A stretch of DNA of 64,000 nt from Paractinoplanes bogorensis (GTDB lineage Bacteria > Actinomycetota > Actinomycetes > Mycobacteriales > Micromonosporaceae). The notes under the pieces were generated by a model. The model saw nothing but the letters and a program-made list of their open reading frames with translations. It searched no databases and was not told the origin of the DNA. Position numbers and translations under genes: made by a program. Shown here piece by piece: positions 18,594 through 26,358 of the stretch. The stretch covers positions 248,001-312,000 of the forward strand of contig NZ_JAHKKG010000008.1 in assembly GCF_018829635.1 (NCBI RefSeq), written 5' to 3'. Each line of letters starts with the position of its first letter. The first letter of the stretch is position 1.

Positions 18594-19661
18594 TCAGGCG
18601 CCGGTGGCGTGCAGCCGGCGGATGAGGACCAGGAGGAACGGGGCGCCGAGCAGGGCGGTGATGATGCCGATCGGGATCTCCTGCGGGGCCAGCAGCACCC
18701 GGGCGATCACGTCGGCCCAGACGAGGAGGATCGCGCCGAGCAGGGCGGCGACGGGCACGACACGTACGTGGGAAGCGCCGACCAGACGACGGGCGAGGTG
18801 CGGCACGACCAGGCCGACGAAGCCGATGCTCCCGGACGCCGAGACGAGCACGCCGACGCACAACGAGACGATGACCAGAAGGCGTACGCGGAAGCGGTCG
18901 GGGTTGATCCCGAGGGTATGGGCGGTCTCGTCACCCACGGCGAGCGCGTCCAGGCGGCGGCCGACGACGGTGAGGTAGAGGATCGTGCCGCCGATGACGA
19001 GAGCAGCCACCGTCAGGAGGGCGTCCCAGCGGGCCAGGCCGAGCGAGCCGAGCAGCCAGAACATCACCGAGCGGGCGCCCTCGGCCGATCCCGACGCGAA
19101 GATGAGGAAGCTGGTCGTGGCGTACAGCGCGTAGCCGACGGCGACGCCGGAGAGCAGCAGCCGGATCGACGTGATGCGGCCGCCGCTGCGCGCGATGAGG
19201 AAGACGAGCAGGGACGCGGCCAGCGCGCCGAGGAAGGCGCTGGTCGACAGGGCGTACTGGCCGAAGCCGGCGCCCGCTCCGAACAGGATCGCGGCGGCGG
19301 CGCCGCTGGACGCGCCGGAGTTGATGCCGAGCAGGTAGGGGTCCGCGAGCACATTGCGGACCATCGCCTGCAACGCGACACCGCAGACCGCGAGGCCCGC
19401 GCCGACGAGCACGCCGAGCAGGACGCGGGGGAGGCGGACCTGCCAGACGATGGCTTCCTGCGGCGGCTCCCACGTCACGTCGCCGAGGCCGAACAGTTGG
19501 TGGGCGAGGATGCGGGCCACTGTGGCCGGTCCGATCGCGATGGCTCCGGTGCCGACCGCGATCACGCCGGTGGCGAGCAGCGCGGCGGTCAGGCCGAGCA
19601 GCCGGAACGTCGTACGACGTCGTTGCGCGCCGACTCCGAGGACGTCGTGTTCCCGGATCAC
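18594..19661 (-). CDS. FecCD-type ABC transporter permease
   Basis: A 355-residue permease of the FecCD/BtuC family with about ten transmembrane helices and the typical motifs VRLPRVLLGVLVGAGLAVCG, NPLADP-like RNVLADPYLLGINSGAS, GFVGLVVPHLARRLVG, and a PQEIPIGIITALLGAPFLL end. It is the first gene of the operon permease / binding protein / ATPase / methyltransferase / nitroreductase remnant. The GTG at 19661 is preferred because GGAGG lies 7 bases upstream; the GTG at 19667 would sit directly against it. A perfect inverted repeat operator lies at 19679-19703. Confidence 0.9.
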   Translation of the reverse strand: MIREHDVLGVGAQRRRTTFRLLGLTAALLATGVIAVGTGAIAIGPATVARILAHQLFGLGDVTWEPPQEAIVWQVRLPRVLLGVLVGAGLAVCGVALQAMVRNVLADPYLLGINSGASSGAAAAILFGAGAGFGQYALSTSAFLGALAASLLVFLIARSGGRITSIRLLLSGVAVGYALYATTSFLIFASGSAEGARSVMFWLLGSLGLARWDALLTVAALVIGGTILYLTVVGRRLDALAVGDETAHTLGINPDRFRVRLLVIVSLCVGVLVSASGSIGFVGLVVPHLARRLVGASHVRVVPVAALLGAILLVWADVIARVLLAPQEIPIGIITALLGAPFLLVLIRRLHATGA

Positions 19662-19678
19662 CGACACGCCTCCGCTTA

Positions 19679-19703
19679 GTTGTTGCCAAGAAGTAGCAAC
19701 AAC
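19679..19703. promoter_or_regulatory. extended perfect Nur-type operator of the metal ABC transporter
   Basis: GTTGTTGC and GCAACAAC form a perfect 8-bp inverted repeat around the 9-base spacer CAAGAAGTA. The core TTGC-N9-GCAA is at 19683-19699. It is the strongest of the seven sites and lies 18 bases upstream of the permease start, where binding would block transcription initiation. Confidence 0.75.
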
Positions 19704-19750
19704 CTAACAAGGTGATCAGCGGCCGTGGAAGACGTGCGGGTTGTGGCCCA

Positions 19751-20002
19751 TCACTCAAGATCGCCGGAGGCGGCGGCCATGTGCAGGCTCAGTTCCTGCA
19801 CGATCTCGTCCATGCTCTGGTCGGTCTGAGCTCGGAGAATGCTCAGGGCCAGGTGGGCCAGCAGTTCGAAGGCCCGGGTGCGGGCCTGCTCGTCCGGGAA
19901 CGCGGCGAGCAGATCCTGCGCGCCGGCGAGGTCACCGCGGTGCTTGGCCGCGATGACCCCGGCGGCACGTTGCGCGCCGGCAAAAGCGTCGGCGGCGTCC
20001 AT
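19751..20002 (-). CDS. small helical protein, paralogue A of a two-member family (sodF-linked)
   Basis: An 83-residue acidic protein predicted to be all helical (AGVIAAKHRGDLAGAQDLL, then AFELLAHLALSIL). It starts 2 bases after the sodF stop, so it is co-transcribed with it under the Nur-type box at 20666. It is clearly similar over about 70 residues to the 84-residue protein encoded right after alaS (26101-26355): AG-QRA, G(V/I)IAA(K/R)HRGDL-GA, AF-D, LL--L-L-I and LSL--AA are shared. No known domain is recognised and no metal ligand cluster is present. The repeated coupling to a metal-regulated gene suggests an accessory role. Confidence 0.75.
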   Translation of the reverse strand: MDAADAFAGAQRAAGVIAAKHRGDLAGAQDLLAAFPDEQARTRAFELLAHLALSILRAQTDQSMDEIVQELSLHMAAASGDLE

Positions 20003-20004
20003 CG

Positions 20005-20634
20005 TCAGGGCGCGACGATGATCGGGTTGCCGGCGGCCCGGGCGGCGTCGAAGCGCTTGGTGACGTCCGTCCAGTTCACCAGGTTCCAGAGGCGGTCGAC
20101 GTAGTCGGGGCGCACGTTCTTGTACTGCAGGTAGTACGCGTGCTCCCAGGCGTCGAACACGAGGATCGGGGTCGAGCCCTGACCGACATTGCCGTGGTGG
20201 TCGTAGATCTGCTCGACGATCAGGCGCTGCGACAGCGGCTCCCAGGCCAGAACACCCCAGCCCGATCCCTGTACGCCCTTGGTCGCGGTGGAGAGCTGGG
20301 CCGAGAACGCCTCGTACGAGCCGAAGTGCTCGATGATCGCGGCTTCCAGGTCACCCTCGGGGCGGTCGGCGCTGCTGCCCGGGCGCAGGTTGTTCCAGAA
20401 GATCGAGTGCAGCACGTGGCCCGAGAGGTTGAACGCGAGCGTCTTCTCCAGGCCGACCAGGGCCGAGTAGTCGCCCTTGTCGCGGGCCTCGGCGAGCTGG
20501 TCGAGGGTGTCGTTGCTGCCCTTGACGTACGCCGCGTGGTGCTTGCTGTGGTGCAGTTCGAGAATCTGACCGCTCATGGCCGGCTCGAGTGCGCCGTAGT
20601 CGTAGGGCATGTCAGGAAGCGTGTAGATGGCCAT
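20005..20634 (-). CDS. sodF: iron-type superoxide dismutase (SodF-like)
   Basis: A 209-residue cytosolic Fe/Mn-family superoxide dismutase, which converts superoxide to oxygen and hydrogen peroxide. Metal ligands are His28 (LELHHSKHHAAYV), His76 (HVLHSIFW), and the Asp and His of FDAWEHAYY. The sequence is very like Streptomyces SodF (AIYTLPDMPYDYGALEP, GSGWGVLAWEP, DHHGNVGQGS). In Streptomyces, sodF is repressed by nickel-loaded Nur so that nickel SOD is used instead. A matching box lies 31 bases upstream of this ATG, so the same switch is likely. No nickel SOD gene is in the window. Confidence 0.93.
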   Translation of the reverse strand: MAIYTLPDMPYDYGALEPAMSGQILELHHSKHHAAYVKGSNDTLDQLAEARDKGDYSALVGLEKTLAFNLSGHVLHSIFWNNLRPGSSADRPEGDLEAAIIEHFGSYEAFSAQLSTATKGVQGSGWGVLAWEPLSQRLIVEQIYDHHGNVGQGSTPILVFDAWEHAYYLQYKNVRPDYVDRLWNLVNWTDVTKRFDAARAAGNPIIVAP

Positions 20635-20665
20635 GCTCAACCTTCCACTTGCCGGTTTGAAGCTA

Positions 20666-20682
20666 TTGCCATCATCTTGCAA
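20666..20682. promoter_or_regulatory. Nur-type box of sodF
   Basis: TTGCCATCATCTTGCAA, perfect TTGC-N9-GCAA; read on the coding strand it is TTGCAAGATGATGGCAA, close to the Streptomyces Nur consensus TTGCAA-N5-TTGCAA. It lies 31 bases upstream of the sodF ATG. Confidence 0.75.
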
Positions 20683-20719
20683 CACCAATCGAGCGGCATT
20701 TGAGTAAGGCTGCCCTATG

Positions 20720-21413
20720 TCACACCGCCGCGGCGGGCGGCAGGTGGGACCGGATCCAGGCGGCGACCTCGGTGGCCCCGCGGTCCTCGGCCAGCGACTG
20801 GAAGATCGTGGGCAGGTCGCCGCGGCGGGCCTTGGCGTCGTGGTCCATCACCGACAGGTCGGCGCCGACCATCGGGGCCAGGTCGGTCTTGTTGATGACC
20901 AGCAGGTCCGCCGGGGCCGCCCTTGCGCGGCACCTTGTCGCCGCCGGCCACGTCGACCACGAAGATCTGGAGGTCGATCAGGCCCTTGCTGAACGTGGCG
21001 GTCAGGTTGTCGCCGCCGCTCTCCAGCAGAACGAGGTCGAGCGGGCCGAGCGCGGTCTCGAGCTCCTCGATCGCGTCGAGGTTGGCCGAGATGTCGTCGC
21101 GGATCGCCGTGTGCGGGCAGCAGCCGGTTTCCACGGCCCGGACGCGGTCGGCGGGCAGCACGCCGTTGCGGAGCAGGAAGTCGGCGTCTTCGGTGGTGTA
21201 GATGTCGTTGGTGACCACGGCCAGGCGCAGTTCATCGGCCAGCGTGCGGCACAGGGCGGCGACCAGGGCGGTCTTGCCCGAGCCGACCGGGCCGCCGATG
21301 CCGACGCGCAGCGCGCGGTGGCCGCCGGTCAGCGGCGCGTGCGGGTCGACGCCCGGGTCGGGGTGGGTGTGCGGCACTTCGCCGGGGCCGTGGACGTGGG
21401 CTTCCAAGGTCAT
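20720..21413 (-). pseudogene. ureG: urease accessory GTPase UreG, frameshifted
   Basis: UreG loads nickel into urease using GTP. The frame from ATG 21413 shows the His-rich N-terminus (HVHGPGEVPHTHPDPGVDPH), the P-loop GGPVGSGKTALV, the nickel-binding Cys-Pro-His in ETGCCPHTA, and VVDVAGGDKVPRKGGPG. At about 20909-20914 the frame breaks. The rest of UreG (ADLLVINKTDLAPMVGADLSVM onwards) continues in the next frame to a TGA at 20720. Compared with the family, about 11 bases (VTTA-coding, between two GGC triplets) are missing. No other urease gene is nearby. It lies 12 bases after tsaD in the same operon. A sequencing error is possible. Confidence 0.8.
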
Positions 21414-21425
21414 GGTTACTCCCGA

Positions 21426-22451
21426 TCAGGCGTGGGTGAGAGCGTGGGTCAGGGTCACGGTCGGTTGCATGGCCAGGTCGAGCGGGCTCGGTGGCAGGCC
21501 GGCCCGGGCGACCAGGTCGCCGACGGCGGCGATCATGGCGCCGTTGTCGGTGCACAGGCGCGGCGACGGCACGCGCAGGGCGATGCCGGCCGCGGCGCAA
21601 CGTTGCGCGGTCAGCGCGCGGACCCGGCTGTTCGCGGCCACGCCACCGACCAGCAGCAGGGTGCCGCAGCCGTGCGCGCGGCAGGCGGCGACCGCCTTGC
21701 GGGACAGGGTGTCGGCCACCGCCTCCTGGAACGACGCCGCGACGTCGGCCACCGGCAGCGGGCCGGGGTGCCGCTCGACCCAGCGGGCGACCGCTGTCTT
21801 GAGGCCGCTGAAGGAGAACGCGTACGGCTCGTCGCGCGCGCCGGTCAGTGGTCGCGGGAAGGCGATCGCGGCCGGGTCGCCGTCGCGGGCCACGCGGTCG
21901 ATCGCCGGTCCGCCGGGGTAGGGCAGGCCGAGCAGCCGGGCCACCTTGTCGAACGCCTCGCCGGCCGCGTCGTCGTACGTGTCGCCGAGGTGGACGATCG
22001 GGTCGCGGGCGAGGTCGCGGAGCACGAGCAGCGACGTGTGCCCGCCCGAGACGATCAGGGCGACGCACCGATCGGGCAGCGGCCCGTGCTCGAGGACGTC
22101 GACCGCCGCGTGCCCGGCGAGGTGATGGACGCCGTACAGGGGAATGCCGAGCGCGAGCGAGAACGCCTTACCTGCCGCGAGGCCGACCTGCACGGCCGAG
22201 GCCAGCCCGGGACCGGCCGTCACCGCGACCGCCTCGACGTCGCTCAGCTGCACCCCGGCCCGATCGACGGCGTGGCGCACCATCGACGGCAGCGCCTCAA
22301 GATGGGCGCGGGCGGCGATCTCGGGGACGACGCCACCGAACCGGGCGTGCTCGTCCATGCTCGACGCCAGCGCATCACCGAGCAGCACCCCGTCGCGGAC
22401 CAGGCCGACGCCGGTCTCGTCGCACGAGGTCTCGATCCCCATCACGAGCAT
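21426..22451 (-). CDS. tsaD: TsaD-like tRNA t6A-modification protein, probable second copy
   Basis: A 341-residue Kae1/TsaD protein. TsaD transfers the threonylcarbamoyl group to A37 of ANN-decoding tRNAs, with an iron (or other metal) bound by the HxxxH of HHLAGH (His110, His114). Other family blocks are present: IETSCDET, GGVVPEIAARAH, GPGLASAVQVGLAAGK, SGGHTSL, GGVAANSRVR and CTDNGAMIA. Primary actinobacterial tsaD normally sits with tsaE, tsaB and rimI; here it stands next to ureG behind a Nur-type box, which suggests a regulated extra copy. The ATG has AGGA 7 bases upstream. Confidence 0.9.
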   Translation of the reverse strand: MLVMGIETSCDETGVGLVRDGVLLGDALASSMDEHARFGGVVPEIAARAHLEALPSMVRHAVDRAGVQLSDVEAVAVTAGPGLASAVQVGLAAGKAFSLALGIPLYGVHHLAGHAAVDVLEHGPLPDRCVALIVSGGHTSLLVLRDLARDPIVHLGDTYDDAAGEAFDKVARLLGLPYPGGPAIDRVARDGDPAAIAFPRPLTGARDEPYAFSFSGLKTAVARWVERHPGPLPVADVAASFQEAVADTLSRKAVAACRAHGCGTLLLVGGVAANSRVRALTAQRCAAAGIALRVPSPRLCTDNGAMIAAVGDLVARAGLPPSPLDLAMQPTVTLTHALTHA

Positions 22452-22470
22452 TGCTGCATCCTATTGGTTG

Positions 22471-22487
22471 TTGCCAGCAATTAGCAT
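22471..22487. promoter_or_regulatory. Nur-type box between tsaD and the second Fur-family gene
   Basis: TTGCCAGCAATTAGCAT, one mismatch from TTGC-N9-GCAA, extended on the left to GTTGTTGC like the perfect site at 19679. It lies 20 bases upstream of tsaD on one strand and 7 bases upstream of the fur-like ATG on the other, so it could control both genes and autoregulate the regulator. Confidence 0.65.
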
Positions 22488-22494
22488 CTACGCC

Positions 22495-22923
22495 ATGGCG
22501 GACGATCGGCAGCAACGGGTGGCAGCGATCCGCGAGCGTCTGCGCAGCGACGGCCGCCGGTGGACGGTCGTCAAGTGCGCGCTGGTCGAGGCCCTGATCG
22601 ACAGCTGCGGCCACCTGTCCGCGCGCGAACTGCACGAACGGCTGGCCGGCCGATACCCGCAGACCGATCACTCGACGGTCTACCGGACCCTGCACGCGCT
22701 GGCCGACGCCGGTGTCGTGCACACGCTGGGCCGTCCCGGCCGCGTCCGCTATGGACTGGCCGATCGGCCGCATCACCACGCGATCTGCGCCCAGTGCGAT
22801 GCGGTTGCCGAGATTCCCGCCGGCGAGGTGCACGGCCTGCTCGACGCCACCGAAACCCGTACGGGCTTCTGCTTCTCCGGCCAGAGCCTGACCCTGGCCG
22901 GTCGCTGCGCCAACTGCGGCTAG
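22495..22923 (+). CDS. Fur-family metal-responsive transcriptional regulator 2
   Basis: A 142-residue Fur-family repressor. The winged helix includes ARELHERLAGRYPQTDHSTVYRTL, and HHHAIC lies in the metal-sensing and dimer domain; CAQC and CANC form the structural zinc site. The ATG follows the Nur-type box by 7 bases and has no ribosome site, so the mRNA may be leaderless and the gene self-repressed. A paralogue is encoded at 14777-15214. Convergent with def, with a 4-base overlap of the ends. Confidence 0.88.
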   Translation: MADDRQQRVAAIRERLRSDGRRWTVVKCALVEALIDSCGHLSARELHERLAGRYPQTDHSTVYRTLHALADAGVVHTLGRPGRVRYGLADRPHHHAICAQCDAVAEIPAGEVHGLLDATETRTGFCFSGQSLTLAGRCANCG

Positions 22924-23450
22924 ACGCCGACCCCCGGATGGTCGGCGCTCTCGGCGAGCAGCTTCTTGCGTTGTTTGGCGGGCAGGCGGTCGACGTAGAG
23001 CAGCCCGTCGAGGTGGTCGGTCTCGTGCTGCAGACACCGGGCGAGCACGCCGGTGCCGTCGATGCGGATCGGGTTCCCGGTCATGTCGAAGCCGGTCACG
23101 TACGACGTGGCAGGTCGCGGCAGCGCGGCGTGCGGGCCGGGCACCGACAGGCAGCCCTCGGTGTCGTCGTCCAGCTCACGCGTCACGGGCAGGTGCAGCA
23201 CCGGGTTGACGACGTGGCCGACCACGTTCGTGCCCGAGGCGTCCGGGCAGTCCACGACGAACACGCGGGCATCGACGCCGATCTGGTTGGCGGCCAGGCC
23301 CACGCCGTTGGCCGCGGCCATGCTGGCGAACATGTCGGCCACGAGCTGGGCCAGGTCGTCGTCGAAGGCCGTCACGTCGGCGCAGCGCCGGTGCAGCACC
23401 GGGTTGCCGTAGCGGGTGATCGGTCGTGGGGTACCGGAACGCGTCTGCAC
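22920..23450 (-). CDS. def: peptide deformylase, probable second copy
   Basis: A metallo-hydrolase that removes the formyl group from nascent N-termini. All three motifs are intact: GVGLAANQIG (motif 1), EGCLSVP (motif 2, Cys ligand) and QHETDHLDGLL (motif 3, HExxH with both His ligands). From GTG at 23450 it is 176 residues. No good ribosome site exists; a TTG at 23459 or an ATG at 23486 is possible, but the latter would place the operator inside the gene. It is divergent from alaS across a shared Nur-type box. Deformylases use Fe, Ni, Co or Zn, which makes metal control plausible. Confidence 0.88.
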   Translation of the reverse strand: MQTRSGTPRPITRYGNPVLHRRCADVTAFDDDLAQLVADMFASMAAANGVGLAANQIGVDARVFVVDCPDASGTNVVGHVVNPVLHLPVTRELDDDTEGCLSVPGPHAALPRPATSYVTGFDMTGNPIRIDGTGVLARCLQHETDHLDGLLYVDRLPAKQRKKLLAESADHPGVGV

Positions 23451-23469
23451 AGTCAGCAATACTATGTAA

Positions 23470-23486
23470 CTGCAATCGACCGGCAA
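23470..23486. promoter_or_regulatory. Nur-type box shared by def and alaS
   Basis: CTGCAATCGACCGGCAA; on the minus strand TTGC-N9-GCAG, one mismatch from consensus and the same variant as upstream of cbiM. It lies 14 bases before the alaS ATG and 19 bases before the def GTG, in a divergent promoter region. Confidence 0.55.
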
Positions 23487-23500
23487 TAAGGGGTGCGTTC

Positions 23501-26104
23501 ATGCGGACGGCGGAGATTAAGCGGCGCTATCTGGCGCATTTCGAGGCCAACGGGCACACGGTCGTGCCGAGTGCCCCGTTGCCGGCCATCGACGACCCCA
23601 ACCTGCTGTTCATCAACGCCGGCATGGTGCAGTTCGTGCCCTACTTCCTGGGCCAGCAGACCCCGGCGTTCAAGCGTGCGGTCAGCGTGCAGAAGTGCAT
23701 CCGCACGCCGGACATCGACGAGGTCGGCAAGACCTCGCGGCATGGCACGTTCTTCCAGATGAACGGCAACTTCTCGTTCGGTGACTACTTCAAAGAGGGC
23801 GCGATCAAGCTCGCCTGGGAGTTGTCGACGGGTGCCTACGGTCTCGACCCCGAGCGGATCTGGGCGACGGTCTACCTCGACGACGACGAGGCGTTCGACC
23901 TGTGGCGCAAGATCGGGGTGCCGGCCGAGCGGATCGTGCGGCGGGGTAAGAAGGACAACTTCTGGTCGATGGGCATCCCCGGTCCGGCCGGTCCGTGTTC
24001 CGAGCTCTTCTACGACCGCGGCCCCGCGTACGGCAGGGACGGCGGCCCCGAGGTCGACGAAGACCGGTTCATGGAGTTCTGGAACCTGGTCTTCATGCAG
24101 TACGAGATCACCGACGTGAAGTCGAAGTCGGAGTTCACGGTCGTCGGTGACCTGCCGCAGCAGAACATCGACACCGGCATGGGTCTCGAGCGGGTCGCGT
24201 CGCTGCTGCAGGGCGTGGACAACCTGTACGAGATCGACGAGGTGCGGCCGATCCTGGCCCGCGCGGCCGAGATGACCGGCAAGAAGTACGGCGCGAAGTC
24301 GGGTCATGTCGCGGGTGAGTCGCACCCCGACGACGTTCGGCTGCGGGTGATCGCCGACCACGTGCGGACCGCGCTGATGCTGATCGGCGACGGCGTCACG
24401 CCCAGCAACGAGGGCCGCGGTTACGTGTTGCGACGCATCATGCGCCGCGCGATCCGGGCCATCCGGCTGCTCGGCTGGCAGGAGCCGGCGCTGCCCGAGC
24501 TGCTGCCGGTGGCGCGGGACTGCATGGCGCCGTCGTACCCCGAGCTGGCCGCCGACTTCGAGCGGATCAGCCAGGCCGCGTACGGGGAGGAAGAGACCTT
24601 CCTCGGTACGCTGCGCGCCGGCACCACGATCCTCGACACCGCCATCGCCGACACGAAGAAGGCCGGCCGCTCGGCGCTCGCCGGTGACAAGGCGTTCCAG
24701 CTCCACGACACGTACGGCTTCCCGATCGACCTGACCCTCGAGATCGCCGCCGAGCAGGGCCTCGACGTGGACGCGGACGGCTTCCGGGTGCTCATGGCCG
24801 AGCAGCGCGCCCGGGCCAAGGCCGACGCGAAGGCACGCAAGACCGGGCACGCCGACCTCTCGGCCTACCGGACGGTGCTCGACGCGAACGGGCCGACGGA
24901 CTGGCTCGCGTACGAGACCCTGGAGACCGACTCGCGGGTCCTGGCCGTGTGGGGCACGGGCGAGATCGTCACCGTCGCCCTCGACCGCACGCCGTTCTAT
25001 GCCGAGAGCGGTGGCCAGGACTCGGACGCCGGCCTGCTCACCGGCCCGAGCCTGCGCGCCGAGGTGATCGACGTGCAGCGCCCGGTCAAGGGCCTGGTCG
25101 CCCACACCGTACGGATCCTCGACGGCACCATCGCCGTCGGTGACACGGTGCACGCCGCCGTCGACCCGGAGTGGCGCGTGGGGGCAAGGCAGGCCCATTC
25201 CGGTACGCACGTCGTGCACGCCGCGCTGCGGCACGTGCTCGGCCCGTCGGCGTTGCAGTCCGGCTCCTACAACCGGCCCGGCTACCTGCGCCTCGACTTC
25301 GCGTGGCGCGGCGGCCTGTCCGACGTGACCCGCAGCGAGGTCGAGGAGGTCGCCAACCAGGCCATCCGCCGTGACCTGCCGGTCGGCGTGCGCTACGTGC
25401 CGCTCGAGCAGGCCCGCCACGAGGGCGCGCTCGCGCTGTTCGGCGAGACCTACGACGAGACCGTACGGGTCGTCGAGATCGGCGGCGACTGGTCGCGCGA
25501 GCTGTGCGGCGGCACCCACGTCGACCGCTCGGCCCAGATCGGCTCCCTGGCCGTGACCGGGGAGTCCTCGGTCGGCGCCGGCCAGCGTCGTATCGAGGCC
25601 GTCACCGGCATCGAGGCGTTCCGCTACCTGGCCCGCGAACGCGACCTCGTCGGACGGCTCGCCGCCCAGCTCAAGGCCCGGCCCGAGGAACTGCCCGACC
25701 GGGTGACCGCGCTGCTCGCCCGGATGAAGCAGACCGAGAAGGAAGCGGCCGACCTTCGGGCCCGGCTGCTCGATCTGGATGCCGAGGAATACGCGGCGGG
25801 CGCGGTCGACGTCGGCGGCATCGCCTACGTCGGCGTGACCATCACCGGCGACGGCAAGACGCTGGCCGAGAAGGTCCGCAACCGGCTCGGCAACCGCCCC
25901 GGCGTCATCGGAGTCCTCGCGGGCCCGGGCCTTGTCGTCGCGCTCACCCCGGCCGCCGTCGACCGCGGCCTCTCGGCCGCCCACCTGGTCAAGCTGCTGT
26001 TGTCCGGCCGCGGCGGCGGCAACGCCGGATTCGCCCAGGGCAAGGCCACCGGCGACCCGGCCGAACTGCTCGTCCAGCTGCGGGACCTCGTCGGCGCGGC
26101 GTGA
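23501..26104 (+). CDS. alaS: alanyl-tRNA synthetase, probable second copy
   Basis: An 867-residue class II synthetase that charges tRNA-Ala and edits mischarged Ser and Gly. The N-terminal catalytic core starts MRTAEIKRRYLAHFEANGH and contains SVQKCIRTPDIDEVGKTSRH. The editing domain keeps its zinc ligands (His566 and His570 in AHSGTH; Cys669 and His673 in CGGTH), and the C-terminal DHH-like domain ends in GGGNAGFAQGKATG. It is full length. The usual actinobacterial alaS context (ruvX, mltG, aroE) is absent, and the gene sits behind a Nur-type box with def, so a second, metal-regulated copy is inferred. A small helical protein gene overlaps its stop (GTGA). Confidence 0.93.
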   Translation: MRTAEIKRRYLAHFEANGHTVVPSAPLPAIDDPNLLFINAGMVQFVPYFLGQQTPAFKRAVSVQKCIRTPDIDEVGKTSRHGTFFQMNGNFSFGDYFKEGAIKLAWELSTGAYGLDPERIWATVYLDDDEAFDLWRKIGVPAERIVRRGKKDNFWSMGIPGPAGPCSELFYDRGPAYGRDGGPEVDEDRFMEFWNLVFMQYEITDVKSKSEFTVVGDLPQQNIDTGMGLERVASLLQGVDNLYEIDEVRPILARAAEMTGKKYGAKSGHVAGESHPDDVRLRVIADHVRTALMLIGDGVTPSNEGRGYVLRRIMRRAIRAIRLLGWQEPALPELLPVARDCMAPSYPELAADFERISQAAYGEEETFLGTLRAGTTILDTAIADTKKAGRSALAGDKAFQLHDTYGFPIDLTLEIAAEQGLDVDADGFRVLMAEQRARAKADAKARKTGHADLSAYRTVLDANGPTDWLAYETLETDSRVLAVWGTGEIVTVALDRTPFYAESGGQDSDAGLLTGPSLRAEVIDVQRPVKGLVAHTVRILDGTIAVGDTVHAAVDPEWRVGARQAHSGTHVVHAALRHVLGPSALQSGSYNRPGYLRLDFAWRGGLSDVTRSEVEEVANQAIRRDLPVGVRYVPLEQARHEGALALFGETYDETVRVVEIGGDWSRELCGGTHVDRSAQIGSLAVTGESSVGAGQRRIEAVTGIEAFRYLARERDLVGRLAAQLKARPEELPDRVTALLARMKQTEKEAADLRARLLDLDAEEYAAGAVDVGGIAYVGVTITGDGKTLAEKVRNRLGNRPGVIGVLAGPGLVVALTPAAVDRGLSAAHLVKLLLSGRGGGNAGFAQGKATGDPAELLVQLRDLVGAA

Positions 26105-26355
26105 GCCCCGAGTCGGCGGCGCTGCTGGCGGGCATGCAGCGGGCTGTCGGGATCATCGCGGCCCGGCATCGCGGTGACCTCGACGGCGCGCGGGCGCTGA
26201 CCGGCGCGTTCGCCGACGACGCCGAACGCGCCCACGCCTTCCTGCTGCTCACCGAGCTGTCGCTGACCATCGTCAGCGACAGCGCCGGCAGCGATGTCGA
26301 GACCGTCGTCCGGGACCTCTCGCTGCGGCTGGCCGCCCTGGCCGCCACCGAGTAA
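26101..26355 (+). CDS. small helical protein, paralogue B (alaS-linked)
   Basis: An 84-residue, predicted all-helical acidic protein whose GTG overlaps the alaS stop by 4 bases, so the two are translationally coupled. It matches the sodF-linked protein at 19751-20002 (GIIAARHRGDLDGARAL against GVIAAKHRGDLAGAQDL, and a shared LSL--AA end). No domain is recognised. Convergent with the nickel permease gene 3 bases away. Confidence 0.75.
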   Translation: MSPESAALLAGMQRAVGIIAARHRGDLDGARALTGAFADDAERAHAFLLLTELSLTIVSDSAGSDVETVVRDLSLRLAALAATE

Positions 26356-26358
26356 CGC

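Noticed and set aside
19679..19703. Zur (zinc) box as an alternative reading of the repeats
   Set aside because: Actinobacterial Zur sites resemble TGAAAATCGTTTTCA; these sites lack that core and instead fit TTGC-N9-GCAA, and the targets (sodF, NiCoT, CbiMN) fit nickel.
23462..25984. Open frame of about 840 codons antisense to alaS
   Set aside because: Shadow of the strongly supported alanyl-tRNA synthetase; composition is biased and no domain is present.
23501..26104. Idea that this AlaRS is a zinc-free paralogue of the Zur-regulon type
   Set aside because: His566, His570, Cys669 and His673 are all present, so the editing-domain zinc site is intact.
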